The notes: generated from the letters alone by a model not told the origin. A stretch of 64,000 nt of DNA from Lamprocystis purpurea DSM 4197 (GCF_000379525.1 NZ_KB902475.1:1-64000); one strand, 5' to 3'; counted from the stretch's first letter, positions 37,324 through 47,433 are shown. A program made the numbers and translations.

Positions 37324-37410
37324 CTAAACCGCGCCCAGCGCGCTATGCGATGCTTTTGGATGGAATCGGCACCGGCAGACTCGACGATTGCTGGAGCTGG
37401 CGCGGTTTAA
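37324..37410. repeat. Family F element, second copy (87 bp)
   Basis: CTAAACCGCGCCCAGCGCG at the left and CTGGCGCGGTTTAA at the right are inverted repeats. The length equals that of the copy at 7529-7615, but the middle differs. It lies upstream of the sigma gene, within the 383-bp spacer before the cytochrome gene. Confidence 0.7.
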
Positions 37411-37560
37411 CTGAGTCAACACGCGCAGCCAGTCGATTATTCCGTGTCTATCTTCAGTCGACAGCGCCCACGACGGGCTGCGATCCTGTCAGCCTGACGC
37501 GCTGTCGAGAAAAATTGTGTCCCAGTGGAATAAGCACGTTGCCTGGGTGTTTACCCACCA

Positions 37561-37576
37561 TGAAACGCCCGTTTCA
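37561..37576. promoter_or_regulatory. Perfect inverted repeat before the cytochrome gene, possible operator
   Basis: TGAAACG-CC-CGTTTCA is an exact 7-bp inverted repeat with a 2-bp centre, 42 bp before ATG 37619. It could be a regulator-binding site or a small hairpin in the leader. Confidence 0.4.
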
Positions 37577-37618
37577 ACGACAACCGCCCATCGACGAAAA
37601 ACGAAAAGGGGGACTAAG

Positions 37619-38674
37619 ATGAAGAAGACCGTCATGCTCGCCTGCGCTTTGCCACTGCTGGCACCCCTGGCGCTGGCCGACAACCTGGGTTTCGACGGCA
37701 AGATCGTCGAGCCCGACTGCGACGCCATGGGCGCCTGGTTCAATTGTCGCAAGATCGGCACGGCCCCGGCTCAGGTACGCCGCGGCTATGAGTACATTCA
37801 CCATACCAGCAAGACGCTCGGCCCCGACGGCAACAAGAAGTACCCCGATGGAACGCCTTATTCCACCACGACCATCGCCTGTTCGAGCTGCCACTTCACC
37901 GGCGGGCATGTCCCCTTCGGTACGCCCATGTACCAGTCCCCGGCCAAGTACGCCGGGCTGCCCTACTTCCGGCCGCTCAACTACCGGCGCGACCTGGAGG
38001 ACTCGATCCTCGACTGCTTTCGCAACTGCATGAACGCCGACCGCACCCCCACCAAGACCGACCCCGTCATGCGTGACATGGTGGCCTATATCCGGTGGTT
38101 GTCCGACGGGGTGACGGACCCCAATATGCAGGGACCCGGCTGGGTCAATCTGCCGGGCAACGGACTCCCGGTCGTCGACCCGGACGTAGCCAACATGAGC
38201 GGCGATCCCCTGGCCGGACGCAGCCTCTTCAACGCCGAGTGTGCAACCTGCCACAGCAAGGATGGCCCCGGCCGTGGCGAGTATCGCCGCGGCGAGAACC
38301 GCCCGCGGGTCCCCGCGCTCTGGGGCAAGGACGGTTACTCCCGCGGGGCCGCCTTTTACAACAGCCAGAATCTGGCGGGCTACATCAAGGAGCACATGCC
38401 CTTGGGAGACCCGCTTACCCTAAGTGCGCAGGACGCCCTGGACATGGCCGTCTACATCAATGACCAGCCGCGCCCGGCCGGCATGGCCGACCAGATGTTC
38501 TGCCACACCGAGACCGACGGCATCCCCGGCCCCCTGCGCAAACCCGCATCCTGGCTGGTGGGCTGCACGTATCCCGGCGAGCCCTTCACCGACCAGGACA
38601 TCCTCTACGGACCCTGGGCACCCATCACCGCCTGGCGCAACGCGGAGATCAACCGTCTCAAAGGACTGAACTGA
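37619..38674 (+). CDS. TsdA-like dihaem cytochrome c (thiosulfate dehydrogenase family)
   Basis: 351 residues from ATG 37619 with an AAAGGGGG site upstream. A signal peptide ([15 protein letters not shown]) precedes two c-type haem motifs, CSSCH (88-92) and CATCH (208-212). The arrangement and blocks such as [23 protein letters not shown] and [16 protein letters not shown] follow TsdA, the dihaem thiosulfate dehydrogenase/tetrathionate reductase described in Allochromatium vinosum. Cys133 or Cys137 sits where TsdA has its unusual axial Cys ligand of haem 1; this alignment is by eye. Another acceptor-donor pair is possible. Confidence 0.75.
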   Translation: MKKTVMLACALPLLAPLALADNLGFDGKIVEPDCDAMGAWFNCRKIGTAPAQVRRGYEYIHHTSKTLGPDGNKKYPDGTPYSTTTIACSSCHFTGGHVPFGTPMYQSPAKYAGLPYFRPLNYRRDLEDSILDCFRNCMNADRTPTKTDPVMRDMVAYIRWLSDGVTDPNMQGPGWVNLPGNGLPVVDPDVANMSGDPLAGRSLFNAECATCHSKDGPGRGEYRRGENRPRVPALWGKDGYSRGAAFYNSQNLAGYIKEHMPLGDPLTLSAQDALDMAVYINDQPRPAGMADQMFCHTETDGIPGPLRKPASWLVGCTYPGEPFTDQDILYGPWAPITAWRNAEINRLKGLN

Positions 38675-38685
38675 CACTCAATGCC

Positions 38686-39564
38686 ATGGCACTGATCGAC
38701 GCCTCCGGTGAGGGGCCGATTACCTACGTGGAAGGCCCGACCGGGGAATTCAGTTTCCAGAGCCCATCCTGGTCGCCGGATGGGACGCGACTGACCTACC
38801 TGCGCCAAACCGGCGGCTCGTGGGGGATCATCGTCGCCAATGCCGACGGCAGCGCGCTGGTCGACATCACACCCGAGGGCTTGGCCGACTTCACCGACCC
38901 CCGATTCTCTCCCGACGGCACCCAGATCCTGGTCAGCGCCTACGCGTTCGACACTGGCGAACGCGGTCTCTACGCGATGCCGGCACCGACCCTGGCGCCA
39001 GCCCCGTTGGCGGCTGCACCCACCATCAATGCCGCCCGAACCGCTCCGTCCGCTTCACTAGCCGCCGCGCCGACGCTGGCCGCCGCAACGGTGGCCACAC
39101 CGCTGCCAAGCACCACCGGTGCCTTCAGCGCCGACTGGGCGGTCGCGTTCGACCCGGTGTGCACCATCACCGGGACCGAGGGCCGCGACCGACTCATCGG
39201 GACTTCCGGCGACGACGTGATCTGCGGTCTGGGAGGCAACGATGTCATCGACGGTCGCGGCGGCAACGACGTTCTTTTCGGTGATGCCGGAAACGACACC
39301 CTGTTCGGCGGCCCCGGCACAGATATCCTGTACGGCGGCGACGGTGCCGACGTGCTGATGGGTGGAACGGGTGACGACACCCTCGCGGGTGACTCCGGTC
39401 GCGATCGACTGGACGGCGGGGCCGGTGCCGATCGGATGGAAGGCGGGGCCGGTGTCGACGTACTGATCGGCATCGATCGGGTACGCGGGAACGATCGTCT
39501 CGACGGCGGAGCAGCACGAGATGCGTGCAAAGGTGATCGCGGTGACGTCGTCGTGGACTGCTGA
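38686..39564 (+). CDS. RTX calcium-binding protein with short WD40-like (PD40) N-terminus
   Basis: 292 residues. The N-terminal 100 residues contain two TolB-type PD40 repeats ([29 protein letters not shown]). An Ala/Pro/Thr linker follows. Then about nine RTX nonapeptides of the GGxGxDxLx type ([27 protein letters not shown]) fill residues 160-270. No signal peptide; RTX proteins generally leave by type I secretion and fold on binding calcium. It starts 11 bp after the cytochrome gene. The propeller is too short to close, so the gene may be a truncated fusion. Confidence 0.75.
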   Translation: MALIDASGEGPITYVEGPTGEFSFQSPSWSPDGTRLTYLRQTGGSWGIIVANADGSALVDITPEGLADFTDPRFSPDGTQILVSAYAFDTGERGLYAMPAPTLAPAPLAAAPTINAARTAPSASLAAAPTLAAATVATPLPSTTGAFSADWAVAFDPVCTITGTEGRDRLIGTSGDDVICGLGGNDVIDGRGGNDVLFGDAGNDTLFGGPGTDILYGGDGADVLMGGTGDDTLAGDSGRDRLDGGAGADRMEGGAGVDVLIGIDRVRGNDRLDGGAARDACKGDRGDVVVDC

Positions 39565-39602
39565 GCTTTAGGCGATTTCCGACAATTTGGATACCCGTCA
39601 AT

Positions 39603-39660
39603 GTAGGTGCGACTTCAGTCGCACCTGCGTCCGAATCGGTGCGACTGAAGTCGCACCTAC
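39603..39660. repeat. Palindromic repeat (GTAGGTGCGACTTCAGTCGC, twice)
   Basis: GTAGGTGCGACTTCAGTCGC is followed after a 20-bp spacer by GGTGCGACTGAAGTCGCACC. The two palindromes are also inverted relative to each other. No gene lies in the 39565-39743 gap. Confidence 0.75.
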
Positions 39661-39743
39661 ATCCGAGCCGGTGGTGGGTGGTATCCGGTGTTCCGGAAAT
39701 GACGTCACATCATCCAAGGTGACTCAGCGTGCACCGACTGCGG

Positions 39744-42305
39744 TTACTCAAAGAACCTACCCAACGCTTCAACCGGCCCCGGCCGGCCAAATGCATAGCC
39801 CTGAAAAGCGCGGCAGCCGCTCGCGAACAGAAATTCCCGCTGCTCCTGCGTTTCCACCCCCTCGGCGATGACCGCCAGGCCCAGGGTATTCCCCAGCGCG
39901 ACAATGGTGCGGGCAATCGCCGCATCATTGGGGTTGCTGAGCACGTCCCGTACAAAGGATTGATCGATCTTCAGTTGGTCCAAGGGCAGGCGCTGGAGAT
40001 AGGCCAGCGAAGAATAGCCGGTGCCGAAGTCATCGAGCGCGAAACCGATACCCAGGTCTTTCAGCGCGGTCATTTTCGCGATGGTATCGGCGATGTCTTC
40101 CAACAGCAGGCTCTCGGTCAGTTCCAGTTCCAATCGATGCGGATCGGCACCCTGCTGTTCAAGCACGCCACGCACCTGCTCGGTAAATCCGGGGTCCCGG
40201 AACTGGCGGGCGCTGACATTGACGGCCAAGGTCAGATGGGCGGTCTGTGGTGCGCGTGCCCAAACGGCCAATTGCGCGCAGGCAGTCGCAAGTACCCATT
40301 GACCCAGCGGCAAGATCAAGCCGGTCTGCTCGGCCAACGGGATAAACTCGGCTGGGGAAACCAGTCCGCGTTGTGGATGTTGCCAACGCAGCAGCGCCTC
40401 GGCCCCGGTCATTCTCCCGTCGGCATCCACCTGGGCCTGGTAATAAAGCAGGAACTGGCCATCCCGCAACGCGACACGCAACTGGCTCTCCAGGGCAGTG
40501 CGCGCCTCCAGGACGGCTTGCATCTCCGGGTCGAAGAAACGCAGGGTGTTGCGGCCCGCCGCCTTTGCCTGGTACATGGCGAGATCGGCCCGCTTCAACA
40601 GATCGTCAACAGTCGTCCGCTGGTCGCTGATCAGGGTGGCACCGATGCTTGGGGTACTGCGGCAGTGGTGACCGGCGACCTCGTAGGACTGGGTGAGCGC
40701 GGCCTGAATCGTCGCGCCCACCTGCTGCGCCTTGGCGGCGGCCGCATCGGTCTGCTCGCTGAGATCCTGCAGGATCACGACGAACTCATCACCGCCCAGG
40801 CGGGCCACGGTGTCGGCCTCGCGCACCGACGCAAGCAGCCGTTGCGCGGTCTGCTGGAGCAAGAGGTCGCCGATGTCATGGCCCAGGCTGTCGTTCAGTT
40901 CCTTGAAATTGTCCAGGTCGATGAACAGCAATGCGCCTTGTCGGCGTCCTTGCCCGCAGGCCGCCAGGGTCTGACGCAGCCGGTCCTGAAACAACCGTCG
41001 ATTGGGCAGCCGGGTCAGGGGGTCGTAGAAAGCGAGTTGCTGGATCTGGTCCTCGGCGGCCTTGCGCTGGGTGATATCCTGGTTGACAACGACTGCGCCG
41101 GCGATCCGGCCGTCGCCGTCACGAATGGGCACGGCCGAGTTGAGAATGATCTTGTGTGTGCCATCGAAACACTCGATCTCGATCTCCTCTTCAATCGATG
41201 TCTCACCCCGCTCGATCGCCCGAGCCGCGCCCCATTCGTTGGGGGCGAGCAGCCGTTTCGTGTTAGACCACCACGCCTTGTACTGCCCGAACGCCGCGAT
41301 GCCGACATAGTGCGCCCCCGCCCAGATCCGTTGGCCGGCGGCATTACCGAAGACGATGTCGCCCTGTGCATTCAAGAACCAGACTCCGACGGGCAGGAAC
41401 TCCAGGATGGTCCTCAAGCGCTGTTCGTTCTCCCGTACGGCCGCCTCCGCCCGTTCCCGCCGGGTAATATCGTTCAGCGTGACAACGCTGCCGAGTCGCT
41501 CGCCTTGGTGCCCCATCAAGGGCCCAATACTGACCAAGAGATTGGCGACCGACTCCGGGCGGATCAGCCGGGCTTCCAACCGACACCGCTCGCCGGCCTG
41601 CACGATCACATCCAGGGAAAACGCCGTACCATCGGCTTGATGCAAAGGAAACACGCGCGCGAACGGTTGGCCGAGCGGATTCCCACCGGCCAGGGCATGC
41701 GCCACCTCGCTGGCACGGATGATCTGGGTCGCGTTATCGCATACCACGATCGCCTCGGCCGCCTGGTCAAGAATCGACCGCGCCAATCGTTCAGCGGCAA
41801 CCATCGCCTCGCTGCGTTTCTGCTCGGTCAGGTCGGTGGCGACCAGGCAAAAGCAGCCCTGGATCTCGGCGACCTGCAGGACCGTGAACGAGAGATAGCA
41901 GGGAACCGTGGTGCCGTCGCCGGCGACCAGGCTGAGCTCCCGATAGTGACTCCGCGGATCGTCGCTGTGCAGCAAGGCCCAAAAAATTGCCTGATCAGCG
42001 GGGGCGATCCAGTGTTCGAACCGCGCGCCGATGACCTGTTCGAGCGGCGTCTTCAACATGTCGGCCAAACGCCGGTTCGCGTAAAAGATCACCCCCTCCA
42101 TGGTCAGCGTAAGCGCCCCCTCGCTCATCTCTTCGACCAGCACCCGGTACGGATAGTCGGCGCCCTGGAGGGTAAACACCTGCTCACCGTTGACGCCCGA
42201 GACCACGAGGGCGTCGACCTCGCCGGCGCGGATCGCCCGCAGGGTCTCCTCGGCCTCCGCCAGACGCGCACTCAGGTCTCGGTTCTCGGCAATCAATTCA
42301 TTCAT
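39744..42305 (-). CDS. PAS-PAS-PAS-GGDEF-EAL c-di-GMP enzyme
   Basis: 853 residues from ATG 42305. A short coiled coil is followed by three PAS-like domains (YRVLVEEMSEGALTLTMEG; SILDQAAEAIVVCDNATQI; LRTILEFLPVGVWFLNAQG), then a GGDEF domain with ARLGGDEFVVIL and an EAL domain with GAEALLRW. Both catalytic motifs are intact, so it may make and break c-di-GMP. The first codon is 13 bp from the KaiB gene stop, and all four genes from KaiC onward are on the same strand. The frame upstream to 42563 overlaps the KaiB gene and was not used. Confidence 0.92.
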   Translation of the reverse strand: MNELIAENRDLSARLAEAEETLRAIRAGEVDALVVSGVNGEQVFTLQGADYPYRVLVEEMSEGALTLTMEGVIFYANRRLADMLKTPLEQVIGARFEHWIAPADQAIFWALLHSDDPRSHYRELSLVAGDGTTVPCYLSFTVLQVAEIQGCFCLVATDLTEQKRSEAMVAAERLARSILDQAAEAIVVCDNATQIIRASEVAHALAGGNPLGQPFARVFPLHQADGTAFSLDVIVQAGERCRLEARLIRPESVANLLVSIGPLMGHQGERLGSVVTLNDITRRERAEAAVRENEQRLRTILEFLPVGVWFLNAQGDIVFGNAAGQRIWAGAHYVGIAAFGQYKAWWSNTKRLLAPNEWGAARAIERGETSIEEEIEIECFDGTHKIILNSAVPIRDGDGRIAGAVVVNQDITQRKAAEDQIQQLAFYDPLTRLPNRRLFQDRLRQTLAACGQGRRQGALLFIDLDNFKELNDSLGHDIGDLLLQQTAQRLLASVREADTVARLGGDEFVVILQDLSEQTDAAAAKAQQVGATIQAALTQSYEVAGHHCRSTPSIGATLISDQRTTVDDLLKRADLAMYQAKAAGRNTLRFFDPEMQAVLEARTALESQLRVALRDGQFLLYYQAQVDADGRMTGAEALLRWQHPQRGLVSPAEFIPLAEQTGLILPLGQWVLATACAQLAVWARAPQTAHLTLAVNVSARQFRDPGFTEQVRGVLEQQGADPHRLELELTESLLLEDIADTIAKMTALKDLGIGFALDDFGTGYSSLAYLQRLPLDQLKIDQSFVRDVLSNPNDAAIARTIVALGNTLGLAVIAEGVETQEQREFLFASGCRAFQGYAFGRPGPVEALGRFFE

Positions 42306-42318
42306 GAAGAACGGCTCC

Positions 42319-42660
42319 CTATCCGTTCCGGCGCACATCCAACCCCACGAGCACCCGCTCGCTGCTCGACATGTCGCCAATGATCCGCCGCAGGGGGAGC
42401 GGCAGTTCCTTGATGAGCGTGGGCGCGGCAATGATCTGTTGGCCTTGGGCGAGTTCAGGCTGTTGGTAGAGGTCAACCACCTCCAGAACGTAGCGCCCTT
42501 CCAGGTGTTCCTCGCAGATGGTCTTGATGTTGGCAATCGCACGCGCCGATTTCGCAGTTGCACCGGTCACGTAAAGCCGCAGCAAATAGGTTTGCGGGGG
42601 CGGACCGGTCAGCCCTGCCTCCGCCGACGGGATCGTATCAGGTACTGGTTTGGTCGACAT
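42319..42660 (-). CDS. KaiB-like protein (second copy)
   Basis: 113 residues from ATG 42660. The KaiB fold is seen in YLLRLYVTGATAKSARAIAN, CEEHLEGRYVLEVVDLYQQP, IIAAPTLIKELPLPLRRIIG and VLVGLDVR. The extra N-terminal 28 residues are Pro-rich. It is about 40% alike to the adjoining KaiB copy, so the two arose by duplication or the pair was inherited together. KaiB binds KaiC and controls its dephosphorylation in cyanobacteria. Confidence 0.88.
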   Translation of the reverse strand: MSTKPVPDTIPSAEAGLTGPPPQTYLLRLYVTGATAKSARAIANIKTICEEHLEGRYVLEVVDLYQQPELAQGQQIIAAPTLIKELPLPLRRIIGDMSSSERVLVGLDVRRNG

Positions 42661-42721
42661 GACATCGCTCCTCGGTCGCGGTTGGACCTGAAACACTGAC
42701 AGGCGCGGGCGGTGCACCGGG

Positions 42722-43078
42722 CTAAGTGCGCGGTAGCAAATCCAGCCCAATCAAGACTCGATCGGTGTTCGACAGGTCACCGATGATCTTGCGCACCGGC
42801 GGCGGGAGTTGCCGCACCAACGTCGGGATCGCCAGGATCTGATCGCCGCGCGCCAGTTGCGGGTGCTCCAGCAGGTCGACCACCTCGATCTGGTAGCAGC
42901 CGGCCAGGTGTTCCTCGCAGATGCGCGTGAGGTTGGCAAAGGCGGCGATGGATTTCGGCGTCTGCCCGGCGACATAGAGCCGCAGCGTCCAGATGTCGGG
43001 GGCGTCACGGTCGGCCGGAGTGCCAGTCGGTATCGCGTCCGATGGTTCGGCGCCTGAGTCGGAGGGTTCCGTGGTCAT
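42722..43078 (-). CDS. KaiB-like protein (first copy)
   Basis: 118 residues. KaiB features: [60 protein letters not shown] and VLIGLDLLP. The start ATG overlaps the end of the KaiC gene by 4 bp. There is no KaiA gene in the window, as in other non-cyanobacterial KaiBC sets. The 61-bp spacer before the second copy holds no other feature. Confidence 0.9.
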   Translation of the reverse strand: MTTEPSDSGAEPSDAIPTGTPADRDAPDIWTLRLYVAGQTPKSIAAFANLTRICEEHLAGCYQIEVVDLLEHPQLARGDQILAIPTLVRQLPPPVRKIIGDLSNTDRVLIGLDLLPRT

Positions 43079-44787
43079 GATGGCTCTCCGGTTCCGGTCG
43101 GGGCGTCTGCCTGGCGGCTCCAGGCCATACCCAGCCGCTCCCGCGCCAACTGCGCCTCCCGCGCCTTCTGGCGTTCGACCAAGGCTTGGGTCTCGGCCTG
43201 CTGGGCCTCGAACTCAAGGCGCAGGGCGGTGATCTGTCCGTCGAGGACGACCCGCTTACGCTCCAGTGCACGTTCCTGGCGCTCGATCTCCTGGCGAAGC
43301 GCCAACTGCTGCGCGCGTTCTTCGGCCTCTTGCGCGAGACGCGCCGACCCGGTCAAGACGCCGCCCGAACCGGTATAGACATCGCACAACTGCACACCAT
43401 CGGATGTAATCAGGAATTCGCGCGTCTGATTCGAGTGCGCCATGCCGCGCGATTTGAGGATGCTCAGCACACGATTGCGTTCGCCGCCCGATTCGACGGC
43501 CAACAGCAGCAGCCAGGTGTCGATCAGCGATGAAATGGCGGCGTCGGTATGATCGGCGGCGCTGCCGCCCGCGGTCAAATTGGTAAAGAATCCGGTGATC
43601 TGACTGAGCTTCAGGAAATCCATCAGCCGCATCAGCATGGCCTTGACCTCGGCCTCATTGCCCGCGCTGATGAAGCTGTTCAATGGATCGACGATGACGA
43701 TGCGCGGTTTGAATTGTTCAATCGCTTTGTGCATGAGCGTCAAGTGCAGTTCCAGCCCGGCAAAGGTCGGGCGGGCCGCCCGAAACTGGAGCAGACCTTG
43801 CTCCACCCATGGCTGCAGAGCGATCCCCACTGAACCGAGATTGCGCATGATCTGGCTGGCCGACTCCTCAAAGGCAAAATAGAGAACGCGCTCGCCCCGG
43901 CGACAGGCGGCCTCGGCAAAATGGCCGGCGAGGCTACTCTTGCCGGTCCCCGCGGTCCCTGAGACCAGGACGCTGCTGCCGCAATAATAACCCGCACCGC
44001 CCAGCATGGCGTCGAGCCGGGCGATACCGCTCGAGACCCGTTCCTCCGAAACAGGATGCTGCAAGCCCAGCGAGGTGATGGGCAGCACCGAAATGCCGTC
44101 CTCATCGATGAGAAAGGGATATTCGTTGGTGCCGTGGGCAGAACCGCGGTACTTGACTACGCGCAATCGCCGGGTCGAGATCAGGTCGGTCACACGCTGG
44201 TCGAGCACGATGACGCAGTCGGAGACGTACTCCTCGAGTCCCTGGCGAGTCAACAGGCCGTCGCCGCGCTCGCCGGTGATGATCGCGGTCATCCCCTTGT
44301 CTTTCAGCAACCGAAAGAGACGGCGCAGCTCCGCGCGCAGGATCATCGGACTGGGCAACCCGGCAAAGAGCGTTTCAATCGTATCGAGCACCACCCGCTT
44401 GGCACCGATCCGGTCAATGGCATAACCGAGCCGGACAAACAACCCTTCGAGGTCGAACTCCCCGGTCTCCTCGATCTCGCTGCGCTCGATGAACACGAAA
44501 TCCAGGGCCAACCGGCGTTGCGCGATCAATGTCTCCAGGTCGAAACCGAGCGATGCGACGTTCGCCGTCAACTCCGGAACGGTTTCCTCGAATGCCATGA
44601 AGACGCCCGGTTCATTGTATTGGGTCGCCCCCCGCACCAGGAACTCCATGGCAAGCAGTGTTTTGCCACAGCCCGCGCTGCCGCAGACCAGGGTCGGCCG
44701 CCCGCTGGGCAGCCCGCCGCCGGTGATTTCGTCCAGCCCGGCGATCCCGGTCGGCGTTTTGGGCAGTAATCGTCTCTCGGGGTCCAT
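43075..44787 (-). CDS. KaiC-like ATPase/autokinase with C-terminal coiled coil
   Basis: 570 residues, 50 longer than Synechococcus KaiC. Two RecA-type domains with P-loops GSAGCGKT (36-43) and GTAGTGKS (277-284), and paired catalytic Glu (MAFEE, FAFEE). In the second domain the phosphorylation region [13 protein letters not shown] aligns with the cyanobacterial T426/S431/T432 segment as Thr414, Ser419 and Ser420, so autophosphorylation is possible. Residues about 485-555 are a charged coiled coil ([20 protein letters not shown]) not found in the cyanobacterial protein. First gene of the operon. Confidence 0.92.
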   Translation of the reverse strand: MDPERRLLPKTPTGIAGLDEITGGGLPSGRPTLVCGSAGCGKTLLAMEFLVRGATQYNEPGVFMAFEETVPELTANVASLGFDLETLIAQRRLALDFVFIERSEIEETGEFDLEGLFVRLGYAIDRIGAKRVVLDTIETLFAGLPSPMILRAELRRLFRLLKDKGMTAIITGERGDGLLTRQGLEEYVSDCVIVLDQRVTDLISTRRLRVVKYRGSAHGTNEYPFLIDEDGISVLPITSLGLQHPVSEERVSSGIARLDAMLGGAGYYCGSSVLVSGTAGTGKSSLAGHFAEAACRRGERVLYFAFEESASQIMRNLGSVGIALQPWVEQGLLQFRAARPTFAGLELHLTLMHKAIEQFKPRIVIVDPLNSFISAGNEAEVKAMLMRLMDFLKLSQITGFFTNLTAGGSAADHTDAAISSLIDTWLLLLAVESGGERNRVLSILKSRGMAHSNQTREFLITSDGVQLCDVYTGSGGVLTGSARLAQEAEERAQQLALRQEIERQERALERKRVVLDGQITALRLEFEAQQAETQALVERQKAREAQLARERLGMAWSRQADAPTGTGEPS

Positions 44788-44882
44788 GATGATGCTCTCG
44801 CCATTGCCTTAGGGTCATCCCGTCGTGCCATAATCATAGCCTGGAAACCCGGTCACTGGGGGGTTCTCCCGGTTGATGCCGC

Positions 44883-45791
44883 CTATCGGCTCAGACTGAG
44901 CCACAGCGGCAAGGTGATCATCGACAGCAGCGTAGTGACTGCCACCTGGGCGGCGATGATCCGTCCGTCCCCACCCATGCGATTGGCCAGAACATAGGCC
45001 ACCGTGGAGACCGGCAGCGCGGCCAGGAGGATCGCGGTCTGAAACCAAATGCCGGTCAGACCGAAAGCCAGTGACAGGCCCCAGGCGACAGCCGGCAGGA
45101 TCAATAGCTTGACCGCCACCCCGTACCACAGGTGACCACGGGCGTGGTCTAAAGCGTCCAGGCGCAGACCCGCGCCCACGGCGATCAGACCCAAGGGGAG
45201 TGCTGCTCTCGACAACAGCTCCAGGGTGGTACCGGCCAGTTCAGGGACTTCCAGACCCGTCAGGCTGAACGCGAGGCCGGCAGCCGTGGCAAGGATGAGC
45301 GGGTTGCCGATCAGTTCGCGTAGCCAGCGTCCCTCACCGTGACGGGCCAACACGGCGACCGCGGCCAGATTGGCCATGGGGACCAGGACGCCCATGAGCA
45401 ACCCGAGGGCGGCGATCCCGGCCTGGCCGAGCAGCGCCTCGGCCACCGCCAGACCGACGAAACTGTTGAAGCGGAAAGAGCACTGAAAGGCCGCGGCATA
45501 GACCGGCAGCGGGTCATGAAAGAGGTTCTTGCTGAGCCGGCCGAGGCCCATGCCGGTCAGGGTAAAGAGCACCCCCACCAGCACCATCGGCCAGGCCGCC
45601 AACAGATCGAGGCGTGCGTGCGCCAGTGAATGAAACAGCAGGGCAGGAAAGAAGATGAAATAGATCAGCCGCTCCAGGTCTCGCCGGAAGCCCTCGGAAA
45701 GACCGCCGTGGCGGCGGATCGCCCATCCCAGCAGGATGAGCGTGAAGATGGGGATGATGATGGCGATGATGGGCATGGCGTGGGCGGGCAA
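44883..45791 (-). CDS. AEC family transporter
   Basis: 302 residues with about ten membrane segments. It begins IIAIIIPIFTLILLGWAIRR, the typical start of auxin-efflux-carrier-like permeases (pfam03547), and ends with two hydrophobic segments (AALPVSTVAYVLANRMGG). Family members export organic acids or hormone-like molecules; the substrate is unknown. An alternative start is ATG 45776. Lies upstream of kaiC on the same strand order but with a separate 95-bp spacer. Confidence 0.85.
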   Translation of the reverse strand: MPAHAMPIIAIIIPIFTLILLGWAIRRHGGLSEGFRRDLERLIYFIFFPALLFHSLAHARLDLLAAWPMVLVGVLFTLTGMGLGRLSKNLFHDPLPVYAAAFQCSFRFNSFVGLAVAEALLGQAGIAALGLLMGVLVPMANLAAVAVLARHGEGRWLRELIGNPLILATAAGLAFSLTGLEVPELAGTTLELLSRAALPLGLIAVGAGLRLDALDHARGHLWYGVAVKLLILPAVAWGLSLAFGLTGIWFQTAILLAALPVSTVAYVLANRMGGDGRIIAAQVAVTTLLSMITLPLWLSLSR

Positions 45792-45811
45792 CGCCGGGTC
45801 ATACTCGTGGC

Positions 45812-45887
45812 GTGGGAGCGAGCCTCCGGCCGCGACAGGGCCTCGCGGTTACCGCGACGCCGCATCGCGGCCGCAGGCCGCTCCCAC
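45812..45887. repeat. REP-like imperfect palindrome (GTGGGAGCG...CGCTCCCAC)
   Basis: GTGGGAGCGAGCCTCCGGCC at the left and GGCCGCAGGCCGCTCCCAC at the right, with an inner CGCGGTTACCGCG hairpin. Directly followed by a family B element. Confidence 0.65.
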
Positions 45888-45921
45888 AGGGTGTCTCGCG
45901 TGTGCCGGATACCTATTACCA

Positions 45922-46042
45922 GCCTCGTCAAGATTCCGGCCGCTTTGGCTCGCCGTTGCGTAGTCAGGCCATCCTGGCCTGACACCGTCAGGGCTGGAAG
46001 CCCTGACTACGCATGCCGTTAGCCGGGATTACGATCAAGGCC
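45922..46042. repeat. Family B dispersed element, inverted copy
   Basis: The reverse complement of the 1351-1474 element, with the same two inner palindromes and ends; only scattered changes. It ends 3 bp before the fbp stop codon at 46046. Confidence 0.85.
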
Positions 46043-46045
46043 CTA

Positions 46046-47059
46046 TTACCCCTCGCGGTGATAGGCAAGAATGCGCTCCACTTCGTTACGCGAGCCCAGG
46101 ATCACCGGCACCCGCTGGTGCAGGTTCTCGGGCTGCAACTCCATGATCCGCTGGGTTCCGGTGATGGAGCCGCCGCCGGCCTGCTCGACGATGAAAGACA
46201 TCGGGTTGGCCTCGTAGAGCAGGCGCAGTTTCCCGCCCGCCGCCTTGGCCGTCATCTTGGAATCCATCGGATACATAAAGACGCCGCCGCGGGTCAGGAT
46301 GCGATGCACCTCGGCCACCATGGAGGCGATCCAGCGCATGTTGAAGTCGTCGCCGCGGGGACCTTCCTTGCCGTCCAGGCACTCCTGCACATAGCGGCGC
46401 ACCGGCGGCTCCCAGAAACGCATGTTCGACATGTTGATCGCGAACTCGCGGGTATCCACCGGGATCTGCATCTTGGGATGGGTGAGGATGAACTCCCCGA
46501 TGTTCTGATCCAGGGTGAAGCCGTTGACGCCGTTGCCGGTGGTCAGCACCATCATGGTCGAGGGGCCGTAAAGCGCATAGCCGGCCGCCACCTGCTGGGC
46601 ACCGGCCTGAAGGAAGTCGCGCTCGGTCGGCTCCTGGCAGCCGCCGGAACAGCGCAGGATCGAGAAGATGGTGCCGACCGAGACATTGACGTCGATGTTG
46701 GATGAGCCATCCAGCGGATCGAAGGTCAGCAGGTACTTGCCGCGCGGCTTGCCGGCCGGGATGGGGTAGATCTCATCCATCTCCTCGGACGCCATGGCCG
46801 CCAGGTGTCCGGCCCACTCGTTGGACTTGATGAAGACCTCGTTGGAGAGGACGTCCATCTTCTTCTGGGTCTCACCCTGCACATTCTCGCTGCCCGCGCT
46901 GCCCAGCACCCCGACCAGGGCACCGTGGTTGACATAGTTGCTGATGACCTTGCAGGCCGTGACGATGTCATTGAGCAGAGAGGTGAAATCACCGGTGGCC
47001 CCGGCGATGCGCCGCTGCTCTTCGATGATGAACTGAGTGATCGTCGTGCCGTTATGCAT
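46046..47059 (-). CDS. fbp: Class I fructose-1,6-bisphosphatase
   Basis: 337 residues. The metal site [24 protein letters not shown] is diagnostic, together with [12 protein letters not shown] and the [29 protein letters not shown] substrate-site region. Hydrolyses fructose-1,6-bisphosphate in gluconeogenesis and, in autotrophs, in the Calvin cycle. Start ATG 47059 follows a GAGGAGT site. Stands alone between repeats, not in a cbb operon. Confidence 0.95.
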   Translation of the reverse strand: MHNGTTITQFIIEEQRRIAGATGDFTSLLNDIVTACKVISNYVNHGALVGVLGSAGSENVQGETQKKMDVLSNEVFIKSNEWAGHLAAMASEEMDEIYPIPAGKPRGKYLLTFDPLDGSSNIDVNVSVGTIFSILRCSGGCQEPTERDFLQAGAQQVAAGYALYGPSTMMVLTTGNGVNGFTLDQNIGEFILTHPKMQIPVDTREFAINMSNMRFWEPPVRRYVQECLDGKEGPRGDDFNMRWIASMVAEVHRILTRGGVFMYPMDSKMTAKAAGGKLRLLYEANPMSFIVEQAGGGSITGTQRIMELQPENLHQRVPVILGSRNEVERILAYHREG

Positions 47060-47137
47060 GGGTACTCCTCGTGTGAGACAGGGGGTGTGAGACAGGTACA
47101 GCGATTCCCGAAAGTCGCGACTGGCCCAGCCCGACAG

Positions 47138-47230
47138 TATAGCGTTCGCACCTGATATCCAGACAGACCTTCGTGTAGGGGCGGGTTTGAAACCCGCCCC
47201 TACGTCCGGTTATCACGTCCGACGGTTATA
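47138..47230. repeat. Family A palindromic element, inverted full copy
   Basis: The reverse complement of the element at 402-495 with nearly the same ends (TATAGCG at the left, ACCGTCGGACGTGATAAC in reverse at the right) and the same core. The remaining bases to 47433 hold a 14-bp tandem (GTGTGAGACAGGGG at 47071 onward) and decayed family C fragments near 47366-47425; no gene is visible. Confidence 0.85.
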
Positions 47231-47433
47231 TAAGGACTGCGGACCCGATATCCGAATCCCCAATTGCGGCACAGCAATTCCAAATGTGGGCGGCAGCATG
47301 CGACCCCTGGTGGATGCGGCGCGCGCGAGCGCTGTGCCGGGTCCCTGACACCGAGCGGCGCGCCTTATCCACCCTACAGCGGAGCCGGTTTCGTCGGGTG
47401 GATCAGCGCAGCGCATCCACCGGCGGCCGGCGG

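Noticed and set aside
39729-42383. 884-residue open frame on the plus strand
   Set aside because: It is antisense to the PAS-GGDEF-EAL gene, has no domain pattern, and arises from the high-GC frame bias.
42661-42750. Longer start for the second KaiB copy
   Set aside because: The extra residues overlap the end of the first copy's gene and do not resemble KaiB.
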